NCBI RefSeq assembly: GCF_900635445.1
Contig: NZ_LR134117.1
Location: forward strand, 682,001 to 746,000
Length of the DNA: 64,000 nt
From: Serratia odorifera
Lineage (GTDB): Bacteria > Pseudomonadota > Gammaproteobacteria > Enterobacterales > Enterobacteriaceae
Direction of reading: 5' to 3'
A program made the translations under genes and the position numbers. The notes beneath the pieces are model-generated. The model worked only from the letters and a program-made list of their open reading frames with translations, was not told the DNA's origin and did no database searches. Positions 9,997 through 19,293 of the stretch are shown here, in pieces. The first letter of the stretch is position 1, and each line of letters opens with the position of its first letter.

Positions 9997-10488
9997 TCAG
10001 CGCATGATTTTGTCGCCGCGCGACACGCCAACCACGCCAGAACGCGCCACCTCAACGATTTCCGCCACTTCACGTACCGCGTTGATAAACGCATCAAGCT
10101 TGTCGCTGGTGCCGGCCAGTTGCACGGTATACAGCGTCGCCGTGACGTCAACGATCTGGCCACGGAAGATATCCGCGCAGCGTTTGACCTCTTCACGTCC
10201 GTAGCCGCTGGCTTGCAGTTTCACCAGCATGATTTCACGTTCAACATGTGCACCCTGCGCCAGCTCGCTGACGCGCAGCACGTCCACCAGCTTGTGCAGC
10301 TGCTTTTCGATCTGCTCGAGCACCTTTTCGTCACCGACGGTCTGAATGGTCATGCGCGAAAGGGTCGGATCGTCGGTTGGCGCCACCGTCAGACTTTCAA
10401 TATTGTAGCCACGCTGCGAAAACAGCCCAACCACCCGCGACAGGGCGCCGGATTCGTTTTCCAGCAGTACAGATAAGATACGGCGCAT
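9997..10488 (-). CDS. ilvH: Acetolactate synthase isozyme III small (regulatory) subunit
   Basis: Regulatory subunit of acetolactate synthase III; its ACT domain confers valine feedback inhibition on IlvI. The protein is 163 residues (E. coli 163). The chosen start, at 10486-10488, gives MRRILSVLLENESGALSRV, identical to E. coli; a longer in-frame start 30 bases upstream would overlap ilvI and has no support. The N-terminal ACT domain covers about residues 1-76, with a C-terminal small-subunit domain after it. The start lies 2 bases after the ilvI stop, so translation is probably coupled. Confidence 0.97.
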   Translation of the reverse strand: MRRILSVLLENESGALSRVVGLFSQRGYNIESLTVAPTDDPTLSRMTIQTVGDEKVLEQIEKQLHKLVDVLRVSELAQGAHVEREIMLVKLQASGYGREEVKRCADIFRGQIVDVTATLYTVQLAGTSDKLDAFINAVREVAEIVEVARSGVVGVSRGDKIMR

Positions 10489-10490
10489 GA

Positions 10491-12209
10491 TCAGGTCCTC
10501 TCCGTTTTGCTTAACCACATTTCGTCCATGCTTCCACCGCGGATCTGCATTGGATACACATGTTCGGTTTCATCGACGGTCACATCGACAAACACCAGCC
10601 GGTTCTTTTCTGCCAACGCCTGCGCCAGCTTGCTTTCCAGCTCGTCCGGCGTGCGAATGGCAATACCGACATGGCCATAGGCTTCAGCCAGCTTGACGAA
10701 GTCGGGCAGAGACTCCATATAGGACTGAGAATGGCGGCCAGAGTAGATCATGTCCTGCCACTGCTTCACCATCCCCAGATAACGGTTATTGAGATTGACC
10801 ACCACCACCGGCAGATTGTATTGCAGCGCGGTGGACAACTCCTGGATGTTCATTTGAATGCTGCCGTCGCCGGTGACGCACACCACGGTTTCATCGGGTA
10901 GCGCCAGCTTCACGCCCAGCGCCGCCGGCAGCCCAAAGCCCATGGTGCCGAGCCCGCCGGAGTTAATCCAGCGGCGTGGCTGGTCAAACGGATAATACAG
11001 CGCGGCGAACATTTGGTGCTGCCCGACGTCCGAGGTGACGTAGGCATCGCCTTTGGTCAGGCGGTGCAGGGTTTCGATTACCGCCTGCGGTTTGATGGTC
11101 GGACCGGTTTTGTCATAGCCCAGGCAATCGCGCGCGCGCCATTGTTCGATCGCCTGCCACCAGTCGCGCAACGCATCGTGATCCTGCTGCTTTTCCCCTT
11201 GTCCCAGCAGTTCGAGCATCTGCGTCAGCACCTGTTTGGCGTCGCCGACAATCGGGATATCGGCATCCACCGTTTTCGAAATCGAGGTGGGATCGATATC
11301 GATGTGCAGCACCGTGGCATCCGGGCAGTACTTGGCCAGATTGTTGGTGGTGCGATCGTCAAATCGCACGCCAACAGCAAAAATGACATCGGAATGATGC
11401 ATGGTTTTGTTGGCTTCATAGGTCCCGTGCATGCCCAGCATGCCTACGCTCTGACGATGCGTACCAGGGAATGCGCCCAACCCCATCAGCGTGCAGGTTA
11501 CCGGCAGGTTGAGTTTTTCTGCCAGTTCTCGCAGTTCCTGATGGCAGGCGGCATTGATGGCGCCGCCGCCGACATACATCACCGGCTTTTTGGCTGCCAA
11601 TACGGTTTGCAACGCCCGCTTTATTTGCCCACGATGCCCCTGCACCGTCGGATTGTAAGAGCGCATGCTGACGTCCTGCGGGTAAGCATAAGGCATTCTT
11701 ACCGCCGGCCCGACAATGTCCTTCGGCAAGTCGATGACCACCGGGCCAGGGCGACCGCTGGCCGCCAGATAGAAGGCTTTTTTCAGAATGGAAGGGATGT
11801 CTTCGGTGCGTTTCACCAGGAAACTGTGCTTTACCACCGGACGGGAAATACCCACCATATCGCATTCCTGGAAGGCATCGTAGCCAATCAGCGAGCTAGG
11901 GACCTGGCCCGACAGTACCACCATCGGAATCGAATCCATATAGGCGGTAGCAATGCCGGTAATGGCATTGGTCGCACCGGGGCCGGATGTCACCAGCACC
12001 ACCCCGACTTCGCCAGTGGCGCGCGCGTAGCCGTCGGCCATGTGCACCGCGCCCTGCTCGTGACGAACCAGCACGTGATCAATGCCGCCAACCGTGTGCA
12101 GGGCATCATAAATATCGAGCACCGCCCCGCCCGGGTAGCCGAATACATGTTTTACGCCCTGATCGATCAACGATCGGACGACCATCTCGGCTCCTGATAA
12201 CATCTCCAT
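10491..12209 (-). CDS. ilvI: Acetolactate synthase isozyme III large (catalytic) subunit
   Basis: ThDP-, FAD- and Mg-dependent enzyme that condenses two pyruvates, or pyruvate with 2-oxobutyrate, in valine/leucine/isoleucine synthesis. The start at 12207-12209 gives MEMLSGAEMVVRSLIDQG and 572 residues (E. coli 574); it is preceded by GGAGG seven bases upstream. The order is N-terminal pyrimidine-binding domain with the HEQ motif near residue 47, central FAD-associated domain, then C-terminal ThDP pyrophosphate domain with GDGSIQMN and NLNNRYLGM. It forms an operon with ilvH. ThDP supply links it to the thiBPQ uptake operon in this window. Confidence 0.97.
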   Translation of the reverse strand: MEMLSGAEMVVRSLIDQGVKHVFGYPGGAVLDIYDALHTVGGIDHVLVRHEQGAVHMADGYARATGEVGVVLVTSGPGATNAITGIATAYMDSIPMVVLSGQVPSSLIGYDAFQECDMVGISRPVVKHSFLVKRTEDIPSILKKAFYLAASGRPGPVVIDLPKDIVGPAVRMPYAYPQDVSMRSYNPTVQGHRGQIKRALQTVLAAKKPVMYVGGGAINAACHQELRELAEKLNLPVTCTLMGLGAFPGTHRQSVGMLGMHGTYEANKTMHHSDVIFAVGVRFDDRTTNNLAKYCPDATVLHIDIDPTSISKTVDADIPIVGDAKQVLTQMLELLGQGEKQQDHDALRDWWQAIEQWRARDCLGYDKTGPTIKPQAVIETLHRLTKGDAYVTSDVGQHQMFAALYYPFDQPRRWINSGGLGTMGFGLPAALGVKLALPDETVVCVTGDGSIQMNIQELSTALQYNLPVVVVNLNNRYLGMVKQWQDMIYSGRHSQSYMESLPDFVKLAEAYGHVGIAIRTPDELESKLAQALAEKNRLVFVDVTVDETEHVYPMQIRGGSMDEMWLSKTERT

Positions 12210-12309
12210 GGGTTTGCCTCCAGGCTTGCTTATTCTTGTCTGGCACCGGAACGTGGCGCCTACAGTGGGGAATGCCCCAACGTTTTTTATGGTCTGTTTA
12301 TAACCTCTT

Positions 12310-12338
12310 AACATAACGTCAGAGTATGAGGCAGGCAA
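12310..12338 (-). promoter_or_regulatory. Candidate ilvIH promoter
   Basis: On the minus strand there is a -35-like TTGCCT, a 17-base spacer and a -10-like TATGTT, about 100 bases upstream of the ilvI start. In E. coli this promoter is activated by Lrp through several upstream sites; I could not identify those individually. The rest of the 12210-12533 gap holds no gene. Confidence 0.4.
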
Positions 12339-12399
12339 ACGGCAAAATGGCGCAATAATCGCACAGAAAGGGCAACAGGCTGGCGTCAGACGACGACTT

Positions 12400-12444
12400 A
12401 AAACAATGCACTAGCCAGTAGGCCGTTCGGCTAGGCATTGTTTT
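12400..12444 (-). terminator. Hairpin terminator downstream of the acyl-CoA synthetase gene
   Basis: AAAACAATGC-(A)-CTAGCC pairs with GGCTAGGCATTGTTTT, a 16-base stem with one bulged A and a 12-base loop. On either strand the stem ends in TTTT, so it could terminate in both directions. It lies about 90 bases past the stop of the minus-strand acyl-CoA synthetase and upstream of ilvI. Confidence 0.65.
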
Positions 12445-12533
12445 GGCAAGGACGGTAATTACAGAACTATATCGGGTGAATGGTGCGTCGATTTTTTCGG
12501 CAACATCCGTTCAAAAAAAGCCCAAAATAGCCG

Positions 12534-14335
12534 TTACTGGTACATGGCCTCAATTTCATGCTGATAACGCTGAAGAATGACTTTGCGGCGCAGCTTGAGC
12601 GTCGGCGTCAGCTCGCCCAGTTCCATCGAGAATGCCGCCGGCAGCAGGGTGAACTTTTTCACCCTGTTCAAAGCGCGCCAGTTCGTTTTGCATCTCACGC
12701 AGACGCGCCTCGAACATCTCGATAATGTGGCCGTTGCGCAGCAGTTCCAGGCGATCGTGATACTTCAGGTTGATCGATTTGGCGTACAGTTCCAGCGACT
12801 CAAAACACGGCACAATCAGCGCGGAGACAAACTTGCGCGTATCGGCGACGATCGCCACCTGCTCAATGAAACGATCCTGTGCCAACCTGCCCTCCAGCAT
12901 TTGCGGAGCGATATACTTGCCGCCAGAAGTTTTCATCAGGTCTTTCAGACGCTCGGTAATGAACAGGTTACCCTGGGGGTCCACCGTACCGGCGTCGCCG
13001 GTTTTCAACCAGCCGTCGGCGGTAAAGGCATCGGCGGTTTCCAGTGGCTTGTTGAAATAGCCACGCATGACGATTGGCCCACGAACCTGGATTTCGTTTT
13101 CTTCCGCGATACGCACCTCGAGCGTCGGCAACGGTTTGCCGATCGAGCCGAAACGGAAATCCTGCTCTTCCCAGCACGATACGGTGGCGCAGGTTTCCGT
13201 CATGCCATAACCGTATTTAATGTTCACGCCCATCGCCTGGAAAAACAAAATCACGTTGTCATCCAGTTTGGCGCCTGCCGCCGGCAAAAAGCGCACCCGG
13301 CCGCCTAAAATGCCGCGCAGCTTGCTCCAGTACCAGTTTGTCTGCCCAACGGTGCGCCAGCGCCAGCGTTTTACCTATCGGTCTGGCGGCACGTTCCTGC
13401 AAGAACTTTCGTTCGCCACAGCCGATCGCCCAATGGAACAGCTTTCTGCGCCACCACGGCGCACGCGCGACCTTTTCGTGAACCGCACTGTAGATCTTTT
13501 CATAAAAGCGCGGTACCGCACACATCACACTCGGCCGCACCGCCGCCATCGCGTCACGCACCCAATCGGTATTCGGCAAAAAGACGTTCTGCGCGCCGGA
13601 ATGCATGATAAAGAAACTCCAGGCGCGCTCGAAAACGTGCGACAACGGCAGGAAGCTGAGTGAAACGTCGTCGGCATCGACGGTCAGGCGCTGGTCATGC
13701 AGATACAGCTGCGCCGCCATATTGCGGTAGTCGAGCATCACGCCCTTGGGCTCACCGGTGGTGCCGGAGGTGTAGATCAGGGTAAATAAATCCTGCAAAT
13801 CCCGACCAGCAATGCGCTCCGTCAGGCAGGCGTGGTGCTGCTCAACGTCGGCTTCGCGCTCAATATGACTCAGATAGCGGGCAATATCGCAACCACGCAA
13901 ATCGACGGCATCGTCAATACCACAATATGCGCCAACCGTGGACAAACGCCGCGCAGCGCAAGCGCCGCATCCATTTGCGCCTGCTCGCCAACGAATAAAA
14001 TGCGCACATCGGCATCATTGACGATAAATGCCGCCTGCGCTGGCGTGTGGGTAGCATACAGCGGCACGCTGATCGCCCGGAGATGCAAAATCGCCAGGTC
14101 GGCCAGCGACCATGCCATGCTGTTATTGGCGAAAATTGCCACGCGCTCCTGAACCTCGACGTTCATAGACAGCAGCGCGCTGGCAAATATGATTGATATG
14201 CGTGCCAACCTGTTGCCAGCTCAGTTGGCTCTCTCCCGCTGGCGTCCATTGGCGGAAAGCCACGCAATCGGCACGTTGGTAAATCTGGTGCTGTATCCGG
14301 TTAACCTGGTGGTATTGTTGCAAGTCTTTGATCAT
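12534..14335 (-). CDS. AMP-dependent long-chain acyl-CoA synthetase (four apparent frameshifts)
   Basis: Member of the ANL adenylating family, most like long-chain fatty acyl-CoA ligases of the COG1022 type: it would activate fatty acids through an acyl-AMP. Four frame breaks interrupt it: +1 at AAA 14185-14187, -1 near 13915, +1 at CC 13327-13328 and +1 at CCC 12662-12664. Repairing them gives a continuous 599-residue protein. The P-loop-like motif YTSGTTGEPKGVM, the YGMTET motif, GWLKTGDAG and the C-terminal KLRRKVI region are all intact. The protein begins MIKDLQQYHQVNRI and ends HEIEAMYQ. Because other genes here carry similar indels, sequencing error is likely, but four in one non-essential gene could also mean a real pseudogene. 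It sits between ilvI and leuO, where E. coli has no such gene. Confidence 0.8.
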
Positions 14336-14789
14336 AAAAGCTCAAGCCTGAAATAAATCAAAAAGTCAGCCTTTACCAGGGCCACCAGCCCGGCATCTCA
14401 GCTTACAGGTGTTTATTTTTTTCGCGCAGTCTACCTACACTCTCGCCACGGGGAAAGGATTTTCAGCGTAGGACTGTGCGCCAAACACCGCCAGCATCGA
14501 GTGACGGACTCAGCACAGCCGCTTAACGGACAGGGAATTTACCGGCCACGGTGCCAAAGCAAAAGCCAGCCAACGCAGCAGAATAAAACTCTGTGATACA
14601 AAAAATTAGTGGTATTTAATATTAATAAAAAATTTGTCTCTCAACCAACATAAAAATATAAATTACTAACTACACATTAGATTATTAAATAAGAAAATAC
14701 TGCCAGATAAATAAGTATTTTCTTATTTATAAAACACAAAACCTATTAACCCGGAGCCGCTACCGGCTCCCGGAAGAATAAGCGCTGAC
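14336..14789. other. Intergenic region between leuO and the acyl-CoA synthetase
   Basis: About 450 bases without a gene. The part at 14600-14740 is strongly AT-rich. Near the leuO end there is a hairpin, GGAGCCG (14753-14759) pairing with CGGCTCC (14764-14770); on the minus strand it lies just past the leuO stop and may end that transcript, though its U-tract is poor. The region must also hold the promoter of the acyl-CoA synthetase. Confidence 0.5.
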
Positions 14790-15738
14790 TTAACGCAACA
14801 GATCTACCTGACTCAATACAGATTTTATCCATTGATGCCCTTTGTCCCGCTCGGCAGATTCATGCCAGGTTTAGGTAACAGGTGGCCTGGTTTTGCTCCG
14901 AGGGTAACGCCAGCACCCTGAGATTCAGCGCGTCGGCATATTGCTCGGCGAACCAGCGCGGCACCATTGCTACCCTATCCGTATGCGACACAATATGCAG
15001 CGCGCTATAAAGATCGGTGCATTGCTGCATCACCGTGCGCAACATGATTTCCTGCAGATAGTAAGGCTTGCTGAAAGAACAATAATTATCCAATGCCACC
15101 ACGGCATGTTGTTCCGCCAATAGCTGCTCATGAGTGATGCTGTCGTGGATGCGCGGGTGCGTCTGCGACACCACCAGCACTAATGGATCGGAAAATAGCG
15201 GTTGGTTTTGAAACTCGTGATGGGTAAATGGGCTATAGCCGATGACGAATCCCACTTCCTGGAAACGTAACTGGTGCTCGATATAATCATTAAAGCAGCC
15301 ACTGACCCGCAAGCGGATATGCGGTGCCATGCATTTTACATTGTTCAGCACTTTGGCCGTCAAACGCAAATCCAGCGGACTGCAAATGGCAATCGAAAAT
15401 AGCCGATCGCTGGTCTGGCTGTCGAACCCGGTGCCAGGCAGCTCGTTTCTGACCAATTGCAGTGCCTGCCGTACCGGCCCGAACAGCTGCCGAGCCCGTA
15501 GGGTTGGTTGAATACCACGCCCAAAACGCACGAACAGTTCGTCATTGAACATGATTTTCAACCGGGCCACCGCATTGCTCACTGCCGGCTGCGACATGCC
15601 CAATACGTTTGCCGCACGCGTAATATTCTGCATTTGCATTACCGCATCAAATACGGTGAGTAAATTAAGATCAACACCACGTAAGTGAATATCTGCATGG
15701 TCCTTTTCTAAGACATTTCCTGAATTATATTCAGACAT
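14790..15738 (-). CDS. leuO: LysR-family global regulator LeuO (one apparent +1 frameshift)
   Basis: LysR-type regulator that antagonises H-NS silencing and controls many stress and surface genes. The N-terminal helix-turn-helix lies in VDLNLLTVFDAVMQMQNIT and GMSQPAVSNAVARLK; an effector-binding domain follows. As written the frame stops at 14860 after TCYLNLA. Removing one base from the TTT run at 14870-14872 continues it as TCYLTWHESAERDKGHQW and ends at 14790, giving 315 residues (E. coli 314). The start is taken at the ATG 15736-15738, with GGAG upstream; a GTG four codons earlier is possible. It lies divergently from leuLABCD, as in E. coli. Confidence 0.93.
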
Positions 15739-16383
15739 ATCTAACCCCACTCCGTCCTATGTCATTAATATCACCTATGCACGGAACAGTGCGAATTATC
15801 GCCGTCACACTGTTGTATGTTCATTAAGCGAAATGCGTTATCGCGACTACTACCTGGCTGGCATGACAATCGAGCGCGATCCGATGGGATATCGCCTCCA
15901 GACGCGTTTACACCGACTGAAAATCGCGCATTTATTGGACGGTTAACAGCAAAGTGATAAACATCATCCGCAGGCAATCTTCAGCCCGCATCGCTGCACG
16001 GTGAATAAAATCATGATATAGACAGCCAACAATACATACAGATGCGCCGCCAATAAAGCAAAGCATTGCATTATTGTTAACAGAATATAAAAGTAGAATT
16101 AATTTATATGCACCTATCAAAAACCATTAATTGCAAAGAATAATTAGAGCAGTGCCAATCATCCTTGGCTGCAACCAATTTGCTTGTCATGTCAGGTCGC
16201 AATTTTAACCCAGCGAGATGGATAAGCAACGCGTTATCACTTTATTCAGCTGATTTATGCCAAGCGGCTCGCAATTCCGAATTTTTCGTTTAACTGAAAC
16301 TGCCGTTTTTTACAGAACTATCTTCTGTTCGATGTTCTCTGTCGATAATCGCGAGACCGATTCGCACCATTTTCAATCAGCAG
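15739..16383. other. leuO-leuL divergent intergenic region
   Basis: About 650 bases with no supported gene. Much of it is AT-rich (about 15930-16140 and 16240-16330), which in enteric bacteria is the setting for H-NS and LeuO control of leuO. The leuO promoter must lie here on the minus strand. I could not assign individual binding sites. Confidence 0.55.
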
Positions 16384-16412
16384 TTGACATCGGCTGGCCA
16401 ATAACGTATCAA
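16384..16412 (+). promoter_or_regulatory. Promoter of the leuLABCD operon
   Basis: A perfect -35 hexamer TTGACA is followed by a 17-base spacer and a -10-like TATCAA. It lies 37 bases upstream of the leuL start codon, the place expected for the leucine operon promoter. Confidence 0.7.
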
Positions 16413-16448
16413 ATTAAACAACGCACACATTTAGAGACGTTGAATCAC

Positions 16449-16532
16449 ATGATCCGAATTACTCAACTACTAGGCCTACTACTTAACGCATCTTCTTTGC
16501 GCGGTATGCCAGTGGGCAGAGTTCGGGGCTGA
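16449..16532 (+). CDS. leuL: leu operon leader peptide
   Basis: A 27-residue leader used for transcription attenuation by leucine. The core LLGLLLNASSLRG is nearly the same as E. coli LeuL. The control codons are CTA CTA, one Gly codon, then CTA CTA CTT: four rare CUA codons among five leucines. Ribosome stalling there when charged tRNA-Leu is scarce would let the antiterminator form. The terminator hairpin follows 21 bases after the stop. Confidence 0.95.
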   Translation: MIRITQLLGLLLNASSLRGMPVGRVRG

Positions 16533-16552
16533 TTCAGCCACTCACCCATAAG

Positions 16553-16582
16553 AAACCCGCGCTACTGCGCGGGTTTTTTTTT
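16553..16582 (+). terminator. leu operon attenuator
   Basis: Intrinsic terminator between leuL and leuA. The stem AAACCCGCGC/GCGCGGGTTT has a 4-base loop and runs into nine T residues. With leuL it forms the leucine attenuator. Confidence 0.93.
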
Positions 16583-16622
16583 GCCCGCTTAGCGTGAAAC
16601 AGACACGATAAGGAACAATCAG

Positions 16623-18197
16623 ATGAGCCAACAAGTCATTATTTTCGATACCACGCTGCGTGATGGCGAACAGGCGCTGCAAGCCAGTCTGAGCGTAAAA
16701 GAAAAGATCCAGATCGCCATGGCGCTGGAACGCATGGGCGTTGACGTAATGGAAGTCGGCTTCCCGGTCTCTTCGCCGGGTGATTTTGAATCGGTGCAAA
16801 CCATCGCTCGTCAGATCAAAAACAGCCGGGTATGCGGTCTGGCTCGCTGCGTCGACAACGATATCGACGTCGCCGCCGAAGCGCTGCGCGTCGCCGACGC
16901 GTTCCGTATCCACGTGTTTCTGGCCACCTCGACGCTGCACATCGAATCAAAATTAAAACGTTCCTTCGACGAAGTGCTGGAAATGGCGGTACGCTCGGTG
17001 AAGCGTGCGCGCAACTATACCGATGATGTCGAGTTTTCCTGCGAGGATGCCGGCCGCACGCCGATCGACAACCTGTGTCGCGTGGTGGAAGCCGCGATCA
17101 ACGCCGGCGCCACCACCATTAATATTCCAGATACCGTCGGCTACACCACGCCGAACCAGTTTGGCGGCATCATCACCACCCTGTACGACCGCGTGCCGAA
17201 CATCGATAAGGCCATTATCTCGGTACACTGCCACGACGATCTGGGCATGGCGGTCGGCAACTCGATTGCCGCAGTTCAGGCTGGGGCACGTCAGGTCGAA
17301 GGCACCCTGAACGGCATTGGCGAACGCGCCGGCAACACTTCGCTGGAAGAGGTGATTATGGCGATCAAGGTGCGCCAGGACATCATGAATGTGCACACCA
17401 ATATCAACCACCAGGAAATCTATCGTACCAGCCAGTTGGTCAGCCAGTTGTGCAATATGCCCATCCCGGCCAACAAGGCCATCGTCGGCTCCAACGCCTT
17501 CGCCCACTCCTCCGGTATCCATCAGGACGGCGTGCTGAAAAACCGCGAAAACTACGAAATCATGTCGCCGCAGACCATCGGCCTGAAGGACGTGCAGCTG
17601 AACCTGACCTCACGTTCCGGTCGCGCGGCAGTGAAGCACCGTATGGAAGAGATGGGTTACAAGGAGCAGGACTACAACCTGGATGACCTGTACAGCGCCT
17701 TCCTGAAGCTGGCAGACAAAAAGGGTCAGGTGTTCGACTACGATCTGGAAGCGCTGGCGTTCATTAACAAGCAGCAGGAAGAGCCGGAGCATTACAGCCT
17801 GGGCTACTTCAGCGTCCAGTCAGGCAGCAGCATTATGGCAACCGCATCGGTCAAACTGATCTGCGGCGGCGAAGAAAAAGCCGAAGCCGCGACCGGCAAT
17901 GGCCCGGTTGATGCCGTTTATCAGGCCATCAACCGTATTACCGATTACCCGATCGAACTGGTGAAGTATCAACTGACCGCCAAGGGCCAGGGCCGAGATG
18001 CGCTGGGCCAGGTCGATATCGTGGTTTCCTATAACGGCCGCCGCTTCCATGGCGTCGGACTGGCAACAGACATTGTCGAATCCTCCGCCAAGGCGATGAT
18101 TCACGTATTGAACAATATTTGGCGCTCCCAGCAGGTAGAAAAAGAAAAACAGCGTCTGCAACAAAATAAACATCAAAATAATCAGGAAACGGTGTGA
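16623..18197 (+). CDS. leuA: 2-isopropylmalate synthase
   Basis: First committed enzyme of leucine synthesis: it condenses acetyl-CoA with 2-oxoisovalerate. The protein has 524 residues (E. coli 523). The N-terminal TIM-barrel catalytic domain opens with the HMGL signature DTTLRDGEQALQ and carries the metal-binding HCHDD near residue 203. The C-terminal LeuA regulatory domain, from about residue 390, is the site of leucine feedback inhibition. The start is supported by AAGGA upstream. The stop falls 2 bases before the leuB start. Confidence 0.97.
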   Translation: MSQQVIIFDTTLRDGEQALQASLSVKEKIQIAMALERMGVDVMEVGFPVSSPGDFESVQTIARQIKNSRVCGLARCVDNDIDVAAEALRVADAFRIHVFLATSTLHIESKLKRSFDEVLEMAVRSVKRARNYTDDVEFSCEDAGRTPIDNLCRVVEAAINAGATTINIPDTVGYTTPNQFGGIITTLYDRVPNIDKAIISVHCHDDLGMAVGNSIAAVQAGARQVEGTLNGIGERAGNTSLEEVIMAIKVRQDIMNVHTNINHQEIYRTSQLVSQLCNMPIPANKAIVGSNAFAHSSGIHQDGVLKNRENYEIMSPQTIGLKDVQLNLTSRSGRAAVKHRMEEMGYKEQDYNLDDLYSAFLKLADKKGQVFDYDLEALAFINKQQEEPEHYSLGYFSVQSGSSIMATASVKLICGGEEKAEAATGNGPVDAVYQAINRITDYPIELVKYQLTAKGQGRDALGQVDIVVSYNGRRFHGVGLATDIVESSAKAMIHVLNNIWRSQQVEKEKQRLQQNKHQNNQETV

Positions 18198-18199
18198 AC

Positions 18200-19292
18200 A
18201 TGACGAAGAGCTACCACATTGCCATCTTGCCCGGAGATGGCATCGGCCCGGAAGTAATGGCCCAGGCACGCAAAGTGTTGGACGCGGTGCGCCAACGCTT
18301 TGATATTCGCATTAGCGCAGCGGAATATGACGTTGGCGGCATCGCCATCGATCGCCACGGCAGTCCGCTGCCGGCGGCAACCGTTGCCGGCTGCGAACAG
18401 GCGGATGCGATCCTGTTCGGTTCAGTAGGCGGGCCCAAATGGGAGCATCTGCCTGCGGCGGAACAACCCGAGCGCGGCGCGTTGCTGCCGCTGCGCAAGC
18501 ATTTCAAGCTGTTCAGCAACCTGCGCCCTGCCCGTCTGTATCAGGGACTGGAGGATTTCTGCCCGCTGCGCGCGGATATCGCCGCCAACGGCTTTGACAT
18601 CCTGTGCGTACGCGAGCTGACCGGCGGTATCTATTTCGGCCAGCCGAAAGGCCGCGAAGGCCAGGGCATGCAGGAACGTGCATTCGACACCGAGGTTTAT
18701 CATCGCTTCGAGATCGAACGTATCGCACGCATCGCCTTTGAATCCGCCCGCAAGCGTCGCGGCAAGGTGACCTCTATCGATAAGGCCAACGTGTTGCAGA
18801 GCTCGATCCTGTGGCGCGAAGTGGTGAACGGCGTTGCCAAGGATTACCCGGACGTGTCGCTGTCGCACATGTACATCGACAACGCCACCATGCAGTTGAT
18901 CAAGGATCCGTCGCAGTTCGACGTACTGCTGTGCTCCAACCCTGTTCGGCGACATTCTGTCTGACGAGTGCGCGATGATTACCGGCTCGATGGGCATGCT
19001 GCCTTCTGCCAGCCTGAACGAGGACGGTTTCGGCCTGTATGAGCCGGCAGGCGGTTCTGCGCCGGACATCGCCGGTAAGGGCATTGCCAACCCGATCGCC
19101 CAGATCCTGTCCGCCACCCTGATGCTGCGTTACAGCCTGGGAGCCGACGAGGCCGCCGACGCGATCGAACGTGCCATCAACCAGGCGTTGGAACAGGGGT
19201 ACCGCACTGCCGATCTGGCCGGTGACGGCAAGGCAATCAGCACCGATGAAATGGGCGACATCATCGCTCGCTTTGTGGCACAGGGGGCTTAA
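18200..19292 (+). CDS. leuB: 3-isopropylmalate dehydrogenase (one apparent +1 frameshift)
   Basis: NAD-dependent oxidative decarboxylation of 3-isopropylmalate to 2-oxoisocaproate. It starts MTKSYHIAILPGDGIGPEV. The frame breaks after DVLLCSN; removing one C from CCC at 18940-18942 restores NLFGDILSDECAMITGSMG, the conserved isocitrate/isopropylmalate dehydrogenase signature, and gives 363 residues (E. coli 363). The shift is probably a sequence error. A GTG two codons upstream overlaps the leuA stop; the ATG at 18200 fits E. coli better. leuC begins one base after the stop. Confidence 0.95.
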
Positions 19293-19293
19293 C

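Noticed and set aside
12534..14335. Several independent small genes in place of one acyl-CoA synthetase
   Set aside because: The pieces join into one 599-residue family protein once four single-base shifts are repaired.
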